Shown piece by piece: positions 33,222-42,713 of a stretch of DNA of 64,000 bases; the first letter of the stretch is position 1, and the number at the start of each line of letters is the position of its first letter. The DNA is taken from IMG/VR virus record IMGVR_UViG_3300020469_000023, positions 35,096-99,095 of that record, one strand, 5' to 3'. This stretch comes from a virus. The position numbers and the translations under genes are program-made. The notes under the pieces are model-generated. The model saw nothing but the letters and a program-made list of their open reading frames with translations. It did no database searches and was not told the origin of the DNA.

Positions 33222-35689
33222 TATCCAAAAAACTCGTCTAATGATGCTTTGGGTTCTGCCGACCAATCAATCGCATCAAAAATTGGTTCGAGCGGTTCAA
33301 GAAAAGTTTTTTCAAACATTGTATCATAGTCAACGTATTTATGTAAGTTAAATTCTTCTGGTAATCTCATCTTAAATGAAATAACATTTTCATTAATTGG
33401 GTTTGGTGTTTTTAAATAACAAAATTTAATCTTCTCACCATTACCAATCTTTTCATATTTTTTATTCAACTGGTGTTTTTCTATGTAGTGATTATGTAGC
33501 AAACTACCTCTAGAATGTATTGGTGTGCCTTTGGTATAAATGTTTTTGTTGTCTTTGTATTTTTTTACGTGACGAACACCACGAGGAAATGCAATATCTT
33601 CTGGGCGTATTTCACTAAACTCTTTACGAAAGTTTGCGACAAACTCTTGTGCTTCATCTTGAGTTTTACCAACTAAGATAGGAAATAACTCTTTCATTTT
33701 ATTACGAACTAATTCTGGTGTAGAAGATTTAATTGCTTCAATACCCATAATCTTTAGTTTTGGTTTTGCATACTGAACACCTTCTGAGTTGTGTACATTT
33801 AGAATATATCTTTTCTTTGCCTGCCAAATACCTTTATCTGCAATAACTTCTCTACCCATTTCCATACGATTACTCATTGCACCAGAATAGTTTGCAAACT
33901 CTTGATACGAATCTGTTAAGACTTTTTCAAAATGAGTTTTAGATATCTCGTCCAGAAACTTAACAGGATTTTTAGGATTGAATTTCTGGACGAGTTCACC
34001 CATACGAATGTATAGTGAATCTGTGTCAATTGCTATGACATAATCTTCTTCATCTGTTTCTAATAACTTATTCATTTCTTTATTGACAGTTCGTTCTGCC
34101 CAAAGAATTGCTAACTGACCTGACATTGTGATAGATTCTGCAACACGTTGGTCAAAGTATCTAAACCAACGATTGCCTAATGCACCATAAAGTGAGTTCA
34201 TTAAAATCTTAATTGCCATTTGTTCATTGTACAGATGCGATATCTTATTTGATAATGCTTTTGTTGGTGTAGTCTCATACTCTTGTTGTAACTTCAACAT
34301 TTCTTTTTTAATCTCTACACGTTCTTCATAATATTTCTGAATAACAAATGGGATTACACCCTGTCTTTCTTTTGAAAATCTTACACCATTGGGTGTTGTT
34401 GCATATGTTGTATCAATATCTGTTTGTTTTCTTAACATGTGTTCAATAGATGTATCGACTAGTCCATCAACTACAGTTTCGGGTGACATATTATTCTGAA
34501 CGATAATATTAGGATATAGTGAGTTCAAGTCAAACGATACTACCCAATCATGGCCGCCAATCTGAGGTTCTTTTACATATGCACCGACAAAATCTGATTT
34601 ACTCTTTTCTATTTTAGGTGGGCAAACAACTTTATTCTGCTCAAGTATACGATAGATAATAGTGTCCCATATCATTGTCGTACCAAGTACGTCTCTATAG
34701 TTTACACCACCACGATATGCCATAGTCAATGCTAATGTAATAAGACCTAACTTCTCTTCGAATCTATCAACTAATTCAACGTCTTTGATATTGTACTCAA
34801 TAAATTTTTGATAGTCGTTTTTATATAATGAAAACAAACTACCTTGGTCTTCATATGATAACTTACCTTCACCAAGTTCTACGTGTGAAATATGATTTAG
34901 TGAATACATTTCTTGTTGTACGTATGTAAACTTCTTGTATAGTTCTAAATAGTCAAGTTGAGTTACACCCATAATATCATATGCATAATTAGTGTTACCA
35001 GTAAACTTATCTTTTCTATTGTCTTCTTTAACATTACCCCAGGGTGATAGTTTTTTAATTTCTTCTTCGCCATAGACTTTTCTAATTCTATTGACAATGT
35101 ATACCATATCAAAACCAATACTATTCCAACCAGTAACAATATCTGGATAGTTATCTTTCCAATACTCTAGAAATTTGTGAAGCAGGGCCGCTTCGTTTTT
35201 ACATTGAGTATAAACTACATTGTCTGCAGGATTAAACTCACCAAAACCCCATGTACGATAAACATTTTCTTTACTATTCTTTGTTGTAATTGCAGTAATG
35301 GGCCATTCTGCTAAATGTGGTTCAGGAAAACCTTGGTCTGACTGACACTCAATATCAATTGTTGTGACAGATATATCGTCACGATTAAACTTTATATCTT
35401 CTGGGTATTTTTGTGCAATAAACTGAGAGACATAATTATTCATACCATAAACTTCAAAGTTATCTACGTGTTCATATCTTTTTGTAAAGTCTGTTGCATC
35501 TTTCATAGAATCAAACTCGATTGGTTCGACTAAAGTATTATCAAGAGTTTGCCAACCAGTGCTTGGTTTAGATGTTGTTACGTATAATTTTGGTTTAAAT
35601 GGAATTCTTTGCTTGACTCTTTGCCCACCTTTATATCCAATATAAAGTAAACTGTTGCCATAACGAGTCACGTTAGTATAAAAATTCAT
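33221..35689 (-). CDS. 43: DNA polymerase, T4 gp43 family B
   Basis: 822 residues (T4 gp43 is 898). Exonuclease motif I DIE (112-114) is present; the 3'-5' exonuclease region continues to about 340. Polymerase motifs: [11 protein letters not shown] (motif A, about 386-396), [13 protein letters not shown] (motif B), and AIDTDSLYI (motif C, DTDS). The catalytic Asp residues are intact, so it should be fully active. Leader of about 18 nt with AGGAT; preceded by a perfect early-type promoter. Confidence 0.96.
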   Translation of the reverse strand: MNFYTNVTRYGNSLLYIGYKGGQRVKQRIPFKPKLYVTTSKPSTGWQTLDNTLVEPIEFDSMKDATDFTKRYEHVDNFEVYGMNNYVSQFIAQKYPEDIKFNRDDISVTTIDIECQSDQGFPEPHLAEWPITAITTKNSKENVYRTWGFGEFNPADNVVYTQCKNEAALLHKFLEYWKDNYPDIVTGWNSIGFDMVYIVNRIRKVYGEEEIKKLSPWGNVKEDNRKDKFTGNTNYAYDIMGVTQLDYLELYKKFTYVQQEMYSLNHISHVELGEGKLSYEDQGSLFSLYKNDYQKFIEYNIKDVELVDRFEEKLGLITLALTMAYRGGVNYRDVLGTTMIWDTIIYRILEQNKVVCPPKIEKSKSDFVGAYVKEPQIGGHDWVVSFDLNSLYPNIIVQNNMSPETVVDGLVDTSIEHMLRKQTDIDTTYATTPNGVRFSKERQGVIPFVIQKYYEERVEIKKEMLKLQQEYETTPTKALSNKISHLYNEQMAIKILMNSLYGALGNRWFRYFDQRVAESITMSGQLAILWAERTVNKEMNKLLETDEEDYVIAIDTDSLYIRMGELVQKFNPKNPVKFLDEISKTHFEKVLTDSYQEFANYSGAMSNRMEMGREVIADKGIWQAKKRYILNVHNSEGVQYAKPKLKIMGIEAIKSSTPELVRNKMKELFPILVGKTQDEAQEFVANFRKEFSEIRPEDIAFPRGVRHVKKYKDNKNIYTKGTPIHSRGSLLHNHYIEKHQLNKKYEKIGNGEKIKFCYLKTPNPINENVISFKMRLPEEFNLHKYVDYDTMFEKTFLEPLEPIFDAIDWSAEPKASLDEFFG

Positions 35690-35713
35690 AATGTAATCCT
35701 GTAGTTAATGTGT

Positions 35714-35742
35714 ATTATACTAGGTTGAACAAAAAATGTCAA
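35714..35742 (-). promoter_or_regulatory. 43p: Early-type promoter TTGACA-17-TATAAT for DNA polymerase
   Basis: Minus strand, -35 TTGACA (35737-35742) and -10 TATAAT (35714-35719), 17-nt spacer. Reads into gp43 with an 18-nt leader. Confidence 0.8.
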
Positions 35743-35795
35743 GAGATATTTTTTTAATAAATAAAAATACATATTATAAATTAACACGAGTAAAA

Positions 35796-36014
35796 ATGCC
35801 AACAAAATTTAAACCAAGCGAAGTACTAGTTGATAGAGCAACAAAGAAAAGAAGTATAAAACATCATTATATAAAACAGATAAGTCAAGATGAATTGTTT
35901 AAAACATTAAACAACGAATCTACCTCAAAAAAATTAAAACAAAAAGTTCGCCACGAACTAAGACGTAGGGGCGTAAAAATAGTTACAACAAGAAAAACAG
36001 AAGGTATCTGTTAA
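35796..36014 (+). CDS. Small basic hypothetical protein
   Basis: 72 residues from the ATG at 35796 (MPTKFKPS), preferred over the earlier in-frame ATG at 35736 that lies within the polymerase promoter. Lys/Arg-rich, with a helix pattern near 35-60; no membrane segment. A TATAAATT element (35775-35782) close upstream could be its promoter. Converges with the oxygenase gene with a 4-nt overlap. Possibly nucleic-acid-binding; unknown. Confidence 0.65.
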   Translation: MPTKFKPSEVLVDRATKKRSIKHHYIKQISQDELFKTLNNESTSKKLKQKVRHELRRRGVKIVTTRKTEGIC

Positions 36015-36496
36015 CCTTCAATCCCAAAAGAATAAGTCACTCTTGATTGTAATGGTGTTATTTTGTGGTCAGTACCTCTAGGTATATAAACAACATCGCC
36101 TGGTATCATAACTTTATCTATTTCTTCTACTACTAACTTAATACGACCTTTTACTTGTAGCAATAAAACGTCCATATTATCTCTATGTAATGGATAACTT
36201 TCATGTTTACCAAAACCCATGAATGCAATATTTGTAATTGTTTTGTTTGGACAAAGGTCTTGCAATAAAGAGATAATTGTTTTTACGATAGATTTAACTG
36301 AACTTCTTTTATGTAAATCATTTAACATGATTCTATTTTTATTAGGTTCTCTTTTAATTAAATCATCAGGGTGACTATCAATCATGTTAACGATTGTAGT
36401 CCAGTTTTGATTGATTAACTCTGGGTCAATACTTGTTTCGAAAACACGATTACTTTGTATTGCCGATGTTATATTTTGGGCAAAGTTCCCATTCAT
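36011..36496 (-). CDS. Cupin/2-oxoglutarate oxygenase-like protein
   Basis: 161 residues. The pattern YPLHRDNMDVLLLQVKG (about 100-116, HxD-like) and IPGDVVYIPRGTDHKI (about 129-144, distal His) is that of cupin-fold oxygenases such as JmjC/cupin-8 proteins. The predicted iron ligands are present. Substrate unknown. It overlaps the regA gene by 47 nt in another frame. Confidence 0.7.
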   Translation of the reverse strand: MNGNFAQNITSAIQSNRVFETSIDPELINQNWTTIVNMIDSHPDDLIKREPNKNRIMLNDLHKRSSVKSIVKTIISLLQDLCPNKTITNIAFMGFGKHESYPLHRDNMDVLLLQVKGRIKLVVEEIDKVMIPGDVVYIPRGTDHKITPLQSRVTYSFGIEG

Positions 36497-36824
36497 TTTT
36501 TTCTTTAAAAGGTATTATTTTAATTTGCTTTAGAGAACTGCATTCTTTTACTTGTTCTGCATTTTGTATTTCTACTAATCCCCAATCACTTAATAAAGTT
36601 GCAATTGTATTTCTACGTTCTAAATCTGATTGTTCTAAATTAGATTTCTTTCCATCTAACATAAACAATTCTTTAAAGTGTACTATAAAGTATCTACCTT
36701 GTTTGTGTAATATATGACACGATTGAAATAATTTATTTTCTTTTCTTGATGCAACACCGATACGTGTTAATGTTTCTCTGACTTTTAAAAAGTCATCTGG
36801 TTCTGCGATTGTTACTTCTAACAT
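36450..36824 (-). CDS. regA: RegA translational repressor
   Basis: 124 residues from MLEVTIAEPDDFLKV (36824), the start aligned with T4 RegA (MIEITLKKPEDFLKV). The segments TLTRIGVASRKENKLFQSCHIL (about 19-40), KQGRYFIVHFKELFMLDG, and WELCPKYNIGN at the end match T4 RegA closely (T4 122 residues). It binds translation start regions of early mRNAs and represses them. Same position as in T4, between gp43 and gp62. Confidence 0.92.
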   Translation of the reverse strand: MLEVTIAEPDDFLKVRETLTRIGVASRKENKLFQSCHILHKQGRYFIVHFKELFMLDGKKSNLEQSDLERRNTIATLLSDWGLVEIQNAEQVKECSSLKQIKIIPFKEKNEWELCPKYNIGNTK

Positions 36825-36849
36825 ATCTGCAGGTTTCCAAGTTACTGTA

Positions 36850-37227
36850 TTACTTTCTTCCACCTTTACTTACCTTCTTTCTTAATACATCTATTTGTTG
36901 TGGAGTAAGGAGTTGAATAACTTGTCTTGCTTTTTCATTGCTATATCCATAGTATTCTTTAACCACATCAACGTCATGTTCTATTTCTGGTTTAATCCAT
37001 TTACTAAACCTTTTTCTCTTTCTAATTGTATTTATAAGAAATGCGAATTGTAGACGTGATTCTAAGTGTCCATACCTATTCATTTCATTTGCAAGAGCAA
37101 CAGTATCAGGAAAATAAGACAATGACCTATTAATAACAAAAGGTACATATGCTTTTTCTGTTTCTTCATCGACCATGATATTTCTTTTACCATAGTTGAT
37201 TTCGTTTAAATATTTAAATGGATTCAT
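36850..37227 (-). CDS. 62: Clamp-loader small subunit, T4 gp62-like
   Basis: 125 residues (T4 gp62 is 187), starting MNPFKYLNEIN. Helical with a typical FSKWIKPEIEHDVDVVKEYYGYSN segment (about 76-99). It is shorter than T4 gp62 but sits in the T4 position between regA and gp44, separated only by an inserted oxygenase gene. Works with gp44 to load the gp45 clamp. Confidence 0.8.
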   Translation of the reverse strand: MNPFKYLNEINYGKRNIMVDEETEKAYVPFVINRSLSYFPDTVALANEMNRYGHLESRLQFAFLINTIRKRKRFSKWIKPEIEHDVDVVKEYYGYSNEKARQVIQLLTPQQIDVLRKKVSKGGRK

Positions 37228-37233
37228 TATTTT

Positions 37234-37710
37234 TTAAAAGTTCATTACCACACATATTCTACCATCTAGTGAAGGTTCAACACCATGTATTAAATTAGCA
37301 TTAAACATTACAAATAAATTGTCTTTAGGTTCTATTGTAATACCTTCATCTGGAAAAATTAAATTACCCGATTCATCACCAACTTTTAAATAGTATATTG
37401 CACTCATCTTAGTATCATTTACATCATGGTGATGAAACTTACAACCTTGACCATCTGTATAGTTTATACTCCACATTTCTATACTTTTCATCTTAGCATG
37501 TTTCTCAATTTCTTGTTTCATTATAGACCAAGAAAGTGGTACTTCTTTTCCATTACATTTTTCACGTTCAAAATCTGGTTCCCATATTTCACCACCAAGT
37601 AATCTAGTAATATCTGTGCCTGTTCTTGACTGGTCACGATGGGCATTTTCTTGAATATGTTCTATAATCAAGTCTTTGTTTCTTATTTCAAGTTTACTTA
37701 AACTCAACAT
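37234..37710 (-). CDS. 2-oxoglutarate/Fe(II) oxygenase-like protein inside the clamp-loader operon
   Basis: 158 residues. GCKFHHHDVND (about 88-98) gives the HxD pair; NANLIHGVEPSLDGRICVVMNF at the C-terminus gives the distal His and the 2-oxoglutarate Arg. The fold is prolyl-4-hydroxylase-like. Inserted between gp44 and gp62, with a 17-nt overlap with gp44, so it is likely translated with the clamp loader. Substrate unknown; a replication protein or a DNA base would be guesses. Confidence 0.75.
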   Translation of the reverse strand: MLSLSKLEIRNKDLIIEHIQENAHRDQSRTGTDITRLLGGEIWEPDFEREKCNGKEVPLSWSIMKQEIEKHAKMKSIEMWSINYTDGQGCKFHHHDVNDTKMSAIYYLKVGDESGNLIFPDEGITIEPKDNLFVMFNANLIHGVEPSLDGRICVVMNF

Positions 37711-38629
37711 TCGCCATAATCTCTGTTAGACATGCTACCATATTTAATTCATGGTCAGCAACAAATGAATTCTTGTATTGATAATCAGCAAGTATAATTA
37801 CAAGTTGTGGTATACTTTCTGGTTTGACATTTTCATTCATTGAATCATAAACACCACGAATGATTGCTACTGGGTCAATATCAATATTGTTTACAACCCA
37901 AGTTCGCATACGTTTAAAGTCTTTTGCTTTTAAGGCAGGATATAAATCGTTAAAACTATCGTCTTGTTTTATTAAGACTTCTGCATCAATTGTGCCACCA
38001 ATAGAATTACGTTGACACTCATTTAAAACTCTACGCCAATCTGGTGCATGTTTACTAATAAGTTCTGCAATTACATCTTTGTTATATTTAACATTTTCTT
38101 TGACAAGAATATCTTCAAGACGTTTCATAAACTGCATACACAATTGTGCCATAGTTTTCTTATCAGTATTAAATTCATAAACACCACATCTTGAATGTAG
38201 TGGTTCAATCACACGATTCTTAAAGTTACATGTAAGAATAAATCTACAGTTTTGAGAAAACTCTTCGATGAAACCACGAAGTGCTGGTTGTGTTGATTGT
38301 GGATTTAAATAATCTGCTTCATCTAGTATGACTACTTTGTAACCACCCTGTAATGAAATAGAAGATGCAAACTGTTTTATCTTACCACGAAGAGTATCGA
38401 TATTACCTTCTTCTGACCCATTGATAACAATGTAATCAAGTTCAAGTTGTTCACATATTGCTTTTGCTACAGTAGTTTTACCTAGACCAGCAGAACCAGT
38501 GAATAACATATTTGGTATTTCACCAGATTCAACAATCTTAGTAAATGTATCTTTTAGTTGTTTTTGAAGTATTGTCTGTTCGACAGTTTTTGGTCTATAC
38601 TTCTCGACCCATAGGAAATCATCATTCAT
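37694..38629 (-). CDS. 44: Clamp-loader large subunit, T4 gp44
   Basis: 311 residues (T4 gp44 is 319). AAA+ motifs: Walker A FTGSAGLGKTT (about 43-53), Walker B VVILDEADYLN (DEAD), sensor 1 FILTCNFKNRV, and the SRC arginine-finger motif (HSRCGVYEF). It uses ATP to load the gp45 clamp. A leader of about 90 nt contains a long inverted repeat (38648-38712). Confidence 0.95.
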   Translation of the reverse strand: MNDDFLWVEKYRPKTVEQTILQKQLKDTFTKIVESGEIPNMLFTGSAGLGKTTVAKAICEQLELDYIVINGSEEGNIDTLRGKIKQFASSISLQGGYKVVILDEADYLNPQSTQPALRGFIEEFSQNCRFILTCNFKNRVIEPLHSRCGVYEFNTDKKTMAQLCMQFMKRLEDILVKENVKYNKDVIAELISKHAPDWRRVLNECQRNSIGGTIDAEVLIKQDDSFNDLYPALKAKDFKRMRTWVVNNIDIDPVAIIRGVYDSMNENVKPESIPQLVIILADYQYKNSFVADHELNMVACLTEIMANVEFK

Positions 38630-38647
38630 AATATAAAGTTCAAAGGT

Positions 38648-38712
38648 GAGAGTTGTAAGAAAGCGTTGTGTATAATATTACTGTGACACCTAGCAATGTG
38701 CTTACAACTCTC
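38648..38712 (-). promoter_or_regulatory. Leader stem-loop upstream of gp44
   Basis: A perfect 12-bp inverted repeat (38648-38659 with 38701-38712) enclosing 41 nt, within the transcribed leader of gp44. No U-run, so it is not a terminator; likely a post-transcriptional control or RNA-protection hairpin. Confidence 0.6.
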
Positions 38713-38727
38713 GAAATTAAAAAGAGT

Positions 38728-38756
38728 ATTATAACAGGTCTAACTAGACTTGTCAA
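38728..38756 (-). promoter_or_regulatory. Early-type promoter TTGACA-17-TATAAT for gp44
   Basis: Minus strand: -35 TTGACA (38751-38756), 17 nt, -10 TATAAT (38728-38733), overlapping the stop of the gene before it. Reads into the gp44 leader. Confidence 0.8.
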
Positions 38757-38967
38757 GACCTTGCTGAGATTGAAATTGTTCGCACAATTGTATAATCTGA
38801 GTTGCTTGGTCTCTAAGTTGACCAATAGTAGTCAACTCTTCTCCTTTAAAACCACCTCTTTGTACTACTGTATCAATAACTGCTACTGTTGAACGAGCAA
38901 CTCTATTTGATACTTCATATATTTGTGAGTGGTCATCTGCTTTTTTTTCTGGTACTGGTTTTGCCAT
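38740..38967 (-). CDS. Small hypothetical protein between gp45 and gp44
   Basis: 75 residues from ATG 38967, one base after the gp45 stop. Polar, helical in the second half (ELTTIGQLRDQATQIIQLCEQF). In T4 the RNA-polymerase-binding protein RpbA lies beyond gp45, but no similarity to it is evident. Function unknown. Confidence 0.65.
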   Translation of the reverse strand: MAKPVPEKKADDHSQIYEVSNRVARSTVAVIDTVVQRGGFKGEELTTIGQLRDQATQIIQLCEQFQSQQGLDKSS

Positions 38968-38968
38968 G

Positions 38969-39646
38969 TTACGCTCCGTATGTTGAAGATTTCTCAAGTG
39001 CAATAAAATATTCTATGTCACTTTGAGTACTTGTAAATTGTGAAATTAATTTTGAAGAGATTGCTACATGAAAGTCTTCATCAATAACTTTTAAATTATT
39101 CACATTCATTATAAAGTTGAATTTCGCACCTTCGGGGTATGAACCTTCAACATCAATACTAAACAAATTCGAAGTTGCATTTTGACTATCAGTAATTGAT
39201 AATCTTACTGCGCCTTGTGTATCAGATATAGATAATTCACTATGCCCTAAAACACCCGATGCTTTTCTAACTTTCGAAAGTGTATCACTATCTAGTGTAA
39301 AATTAACTTCTGCTTCTGGCATAGTTACATCTTTACCAGATGAAGTTAACATGTCTGGGTCACTATAGTAATACTTTACTGCAGAACGACCAGTTTTGTC
39401 ACCGATAGTTACATAATCTGATTCAAATGAAAGATTCGCACTATCTACTAAATCTAAAACATTTAAGAATTCACTTAAATCATATATACCAAACCCTTGT
39501 GGGAATGATTCCTGAATTGTTGCCGATGAAAGAACATTTCTTGCTACAGAAATAGTCTTTATTTGATTACCCGATTCAACAACGATGTTCGGGTTAATAG
39601 TTGCATAATTTCTTAATACACCTATCGTTTGGTCACTTAGTTCCAT
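38969..39646 (-). CDS. 45: Sliding clamp, T4 gp45
   Basis: 225 residues (T4 gp45 is 228). MELSDQTIGVLRNYATINPNI matches the T4 clamp start, and the two-domain strand pattern is intact. The ring clamps gp43 to DNA and, in T4, also activates late transcription with gp33 and gp55. gp55 and late boxes are present in this window, so the same late-transcription circuit is likely. Confidence 0.94.
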   Translation of the reverse strand: MELSDQTIGVLRNYATINPNIVVESGNQIKTISVARNVLSSATIQESFPQGFGIYDLSEFLNVLDLVDSANLSFESDYVTIGDKTGRSAVKYYYSDPDMLTSSGKDVTMPEAEVNFTLDSDTLSKVRKASGVLGHSELSISDTQGAVRLSITDSQNATSNLFSIDVEGSYPEGAKFNFIMNVNNLKVIDEDFHVAISSKLISQFTSTQSDIEYFIALEKSSTYGA

Positions 39647-39655
39647 GATATACTC

Positions 39656-41371
39656 CTATCTAATTTTACTAAAGTTCTTATCTTTGATAAACTCAATCTT
39701 TCTATCAAAGATTGAATCTTCAAGTTCTCCCTTATGGGATATTACAAATACTTTTGTATCTTCCTGCAAAGTATACAGTATTTTCATTAAATTGTCAACC
39801 CCTTCCATATCTAAAGATGAATCAAATGTTTCATCAAGTACTAGAAGATTAGTTGCAACACTATTTTTCATCTTAGCAATTTGTCGCCAAGTAAATAATA
39901 GTGACAGGTCAATTCTTTGTTTTTCACCTTCTGAAAAAGAATCATAAGTAAAAGCATCACGATGGCGAGAACGAATAGTCTCTACGAAACTTTCGTCTAA
40001 GTCAAAGTGAACAAAGAAATCTAATGTCTGTAAATATTGATTAGTCAATTTATTTATTACAGGTAAATATTGTTTTATAATTTTTGATTTGATACCAGTA
40101 TCTCTAAGTAGTTCACTACTTACTTGATTGTAAGAGAACTGCTCATTTAATTTGTACTTTTCATCTTGGTGTTTTTCTTTTTCTTTTCTATACTCTTCGA
40201 GGTCTGCATTCGCATCTGATAAATCACCACTTGATTCTATTTGAGATTCTATTTCTCCTTTTAATGCATCAATTACTTTATTTAACTTAGCAATAGTTTT
40301 ATTATTACCTGATACCTCGGCATTATATCTTTTACAATCATCAACAGTATCTTGAAATAATTGAATTGCTTTTTCATAATTCTCTCTTTCTTTATCTGCT
40401 TTGCTTATACCAACTTCTAAATCTTTTACTCTTTTACTAGTAACTTTTAGTTTCTCTTGTTTTAATACTGAGTCTATCTCTTGACTACATGTAGGACACT
40501 CATCATTTTCTGTAAAGAACTTATGTTCTTTTTTGGTCGCTTTATGTTGTGCAACGATAGTTGAAAGTGTTGCCTCAAATTTTGCTTTTACTTTTTGAAT
40601 TGCATCTATTTTTTCTAGTGCTGGTTCAAATGATTGTGCTACATTATCAAGTAATGCTGTATTTCTATCGTTCAACACTCTAATATCTTCTTGAGTTGTA
40701 ACAATCATGTCCTCTTTTTCTTTTCTAAATTGAGCATTTACGTTGGCAATATCTCTAAGGTATTTCTTTTGAGCATTTATTTTTGAGTCAACTAAATGAA
40801 TGTCGTTTTGATTCTGAGTAATATTATCTTTAAGTAATGATATCTTTTCTTTTAGAATTTGATTCATAACAGAAAACATATTAATATCAAGTAGGTCTTC
40901 GATTACACTTCTTCGCTGTTGTGAGGATAACTGCATAAAAGGTATAAAACTCGAAGACCCAAGAACCACAATTTGATGAAACGATTTGTGATTTAATTTT
41001 AAAATATTTTTTTCTAACATTGCCTGATAATCTGTGACATGAGAATTTTGATTTGCCATGTTACCATCTATCCAAACTTCAAACTTATTAGGTTTAATTG
41101 TTCTAACTAATTTAAATTGTTTTTTACCAATTCTAAATTCTACTTCAACTACACTACCTTTCTGATTAACAGAATTAACTAATTGCATTTTAGATATCTT
41201 TCTATGTGGTTTACCAAACAATCCAAAAGATAGTGCATCTAACATTGTTGATTTACCTGCACCATTTTGTCCTACTACTAAAGTAGTTGGTGCTTTTTCA
41301 AAATCTATTTCTGTAAAGTTATTACCAGTACTAAGAAAGTTCTTGTACCTCAATTTCTCAAAATGTATCAT
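39656..41371 (-). CDS. 46: Recombination nuclease subunit gp46 (Rad50-like)
   Basis: 571 residues (T4 gp46 is 560). Walker A VVGQNGAGKST (about 33-43), the zinc-hook Cys pair CPTC (about 292-295) between two long coiled coils, and the C-terminal signature SFSEGEKQRIDLSLLF with Walker B LLVLDETFDSSLD. It forms the Rad50-like partner of gp47, resecting DNA ends. ATG overlaps the preceding micro-ORF stop (ATGA). Confidence 0.95.
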   Translation of the reverse strand: MIHFEKLRYKNFLSTGNNFTEIDFEKAPTTLVVGQNGAGKSTMLDALSFGLFGKPHRKISKMQLVNSVNQKGSVVEVEFRIGKKQFKLVRTIKPNKFEVWIDGNMANQNSHVTDYQAMLEKNILKLNHKSFHQIVVLGSSSFIPFMQLSSQQRRSVIEDLLDINMFSVMNQILKEKISLLKDNITQNQNDIHLVDSKINAQKKYLRDIANVNAQFRKEKEDMIVTTQEDIRVLNDRNTALLDNVAQSFEPALEKIDAIQKVKAKFEATLSTIVAQHKATKKEHKFFTENDECPTCSQEIDSVLKQEKLKVTSKRVKDLEVGISKADKERENYEKAIQLFQDTVDDCKRYNAEVSGNNKTIAKLNKVIDALKGEIESQIESSGDLSDANADLEEYRKEKEKHQDEKYKLNEQFSYNQVSSELLRDTGIKSKIIKQYLPVINKLTNQYLQTLDFFVHFDLDESFVETIRSRHRDAFTYDSFSEGEKQRIDLSLLFTWRQIAKMKNSVATNLLVLDETFDSSLDMEGVDNLMKILYTLQEDTKVFVISHKGELEDSIFDRKIEFIKDKNFSKIR

Positions 41372-41430
41372 AAATTATATTGTTTCTTTATCTCTTCGGG
41401 TATTGGTTCATGAAAAGGAATACTATTCAT
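41368..41430 (-). CDS. Possible 20-residue peptide ORF between gp47 and gp46
   Basis: A 20-codon frame (MNSIPFHEP...) whose ATG overlaps the stop region of the 47-residue gene and whose TGA overlaps the gp46 ATG as ATGA. This chain of overlaps suggests that it is translated, at least as a coupling device. A longer frame in the same phase begins at 41553 but would overlap the well-supported small gene. Confidence 0.35.
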   Translation of the reverse strand: MNSIPFHEPIPEEIKKQYNL

Positions 41431-41566
41431 AGTTCTCACTTTCATTTGTAGAATTAAGTTTCTGTTTTTTTCTATCGTATTTTGTTTTGTCTTTATGTGT
41501 AACAGGTTTATGAAACTTGTCCATATTCTTTTTAACTGGGTCTTTTTTACCATTTTGATTTCTCAT
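41423..41566 (-). CDS. Small conserved basic phage protein
   Basis: 47 residues, starting MRNQNGKKDPVKKNMDKFHKP, Lys-rich. Its ATG overlaps the gp47 stop as ATGA. A similar short Lys-rich protein (KDPVxKxMxxF...THxDK) lies between gp46 and gp47 in other T4-like marine phages, to my memory. No function known; perhaps a nucleic-acid or nuclease accessory. Confidence 0.7.
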   Translation of the reverse strand: MRNQNGKKDPVKKNMDKFHKPVTHKDKTKYDRKKQKLNSTNESENYE

Positions 41567-42621
41567 TGTATTTCAATATTCTGTGCCTCAGTCATCAAAG
41601 ATGATATTTCTCTTTTGATTCTATTTTTATCCAAATCAGTTTGTACCGAATCAATGTAATTATACACTACTGTTTCAGTATTGTCAATGTTTATTTCACC
41701 ATCATTTACATTTTCTCCAATAAATTCAGAAAAGTCTTCTGCTATTTTTAGTTCATGTATTTTTTGATTCTGTATTCTATCAACGAATCTTTCAAACTTA
41801 TAAGTATCACCTTTGTTAACAACAATTAATTTAACAAACTTATTATCTAGGTATCTTAAGTCTTGAAACTCATTCATTTTTTCGTGGTCATAATATATCT
41901 TTTCAAAGATAGTGTTTGGATTTAGTATTGCTTCTATTTCTCTTGTATCAGTATCAAGAACATGAAAATACTTTTTATCACCACAATCATTCCAGAAGAA
42001 CTCCATCTGTGCGCCTAAGTAATGCACATTACCTTGAGAAGACTTAGCATGAAAATGTCCAGTCAATACCATTTCGAATCTATCGAATAGACTTCGGTCC
42101 ATACCATCATGTGCTGGCATACCTCGATACATGTCAAACCCAATCAATTCTAAATGGGCACCAATAATAGATGCATTACAATTGTTAATAAACTCTAGTG
42201 ATTCTTTTTCATTATCGTCTGCAATCCATGGCACTAAACCTATCTTTAACTTATCGTACTCCATTACCATAGGTTTTTGAATGATGTTCACTTCATTCAT
42301 ATAATGACCTTGCAGTTCTTTCAACGAGTTTAATTCATTCGTGTTTTTAAAATAAGTATCATGATTACCTAAAATGATATCCATAGTCATACCATATTCT
42401 CTTAATTTCTCTAGAAATATTTTACGATTATGATTTAAACATTTAAAATTAACTGTCTTACGATTGTCATAGTAATCACCTAAATGTAATATTCTTGTAA
42501 TACCATTTTCTATTAGATATGGAAAGAATACGTCACGATAAAATAACTCTTGATAATCCATAAAGATATCAGAAGAATTACGAATACCGCAGTGGGTATC
42601 GTTTAAGATAGCAATTTTCAT
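41563..42621 (-). CDS. 47: Recombination endonuclease subunit gp47 (Mre11-like)
   Basis: 352 residues from MKIAILNDTHCGIRN (42621); an upstream in-frame start lies within the promoter and is rejected. Phosphodiesterase motifs: NDTHCG (8-13), LGDYYDNR (about 46-53), and ILGNHDTY (about 81-88). The nuclease partner of gp46. GAGGAAC ribosome binding site and a perfect early-type promoter precede it. Confidence 0.95.
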   Translation of the reverse strand: MKIAILNDTHCGIRNSSDIFMDYQELFYRDVFFPYLIENGITRILHLGDYYDNRKTVNFKCLNHNRKIFLEKLREYGMTMDIILGNHDTYFKNTNELNSLKELQGHYMNEVNIIQKPMVMEYDKLKIGLVPWIADDNEKESLEFINNCNASIIGAHLELIGFDMYRGMPAHDGMDRSLFDRFEMVLTGHFHAKSSQGNVHYLGAQMEFFWNDCGDKKYFHVLDTDTREIEAILNPNTIFEKIYYDHEKMNEFQDLRYLDNKFVKLIVVNKGDTYKFERFVDRIQNQKIHELKIAEDFSEFIGENVNDGEINIDNTETVVYNYIDSVQTDLDKNRIKREISSLMTEAQNIEIQ

Positions 42622-42646
42622 TGAATGTTCCTCACAATTATTTAGT

Positions 42647-42675
42647 ATTATATAGACTCCAACAACTTTTGTCAA
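42647..42675 (-). promoter_or_regulatory. Early-type promoter TTGACA-17-TATAAT for gp47
   Basis: Minus strand perfect -35 (42670-42675) and -10 (42647-42652), 17-nt spacer, reading left. About 25 bp from a plus-strand late box. Confidence 0.8.
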
Positions 42676-42700
42676 CCATTAATTTATAGGTTAGAAATTA

Positions 42701-42708
42701 TATAAATA
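42701..42708 (+). promoter_or_regulatory. T4-like late promoter TATAAATA
   Basis: Perfect late box, 5 nt before the ATG at 42714, predicting transcription to start at the A of the start codon. Divergent from the gp47 promoter. Confidence 0.75.
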
Positions 42709-42713
42709 GATGT

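Noticed and set aside
10398-37034. TATAAATA boxes inside coding regions, e.g. near 10398, 31206 and 37027 (minus strand)
   Set aside because: Located mid-gene without a start codon nearby; expected by chance in an AT-rich genome, so not listed as promoters. They serve as the background for the spacing argument.
41368-41553. 61-residue frame between gp47 and gp46
   Set aside because: It overlaps the better-supported 47-residue gene in another frame; only its last 20 codons, starting at 41430, are kept as a possible micro-ORF.
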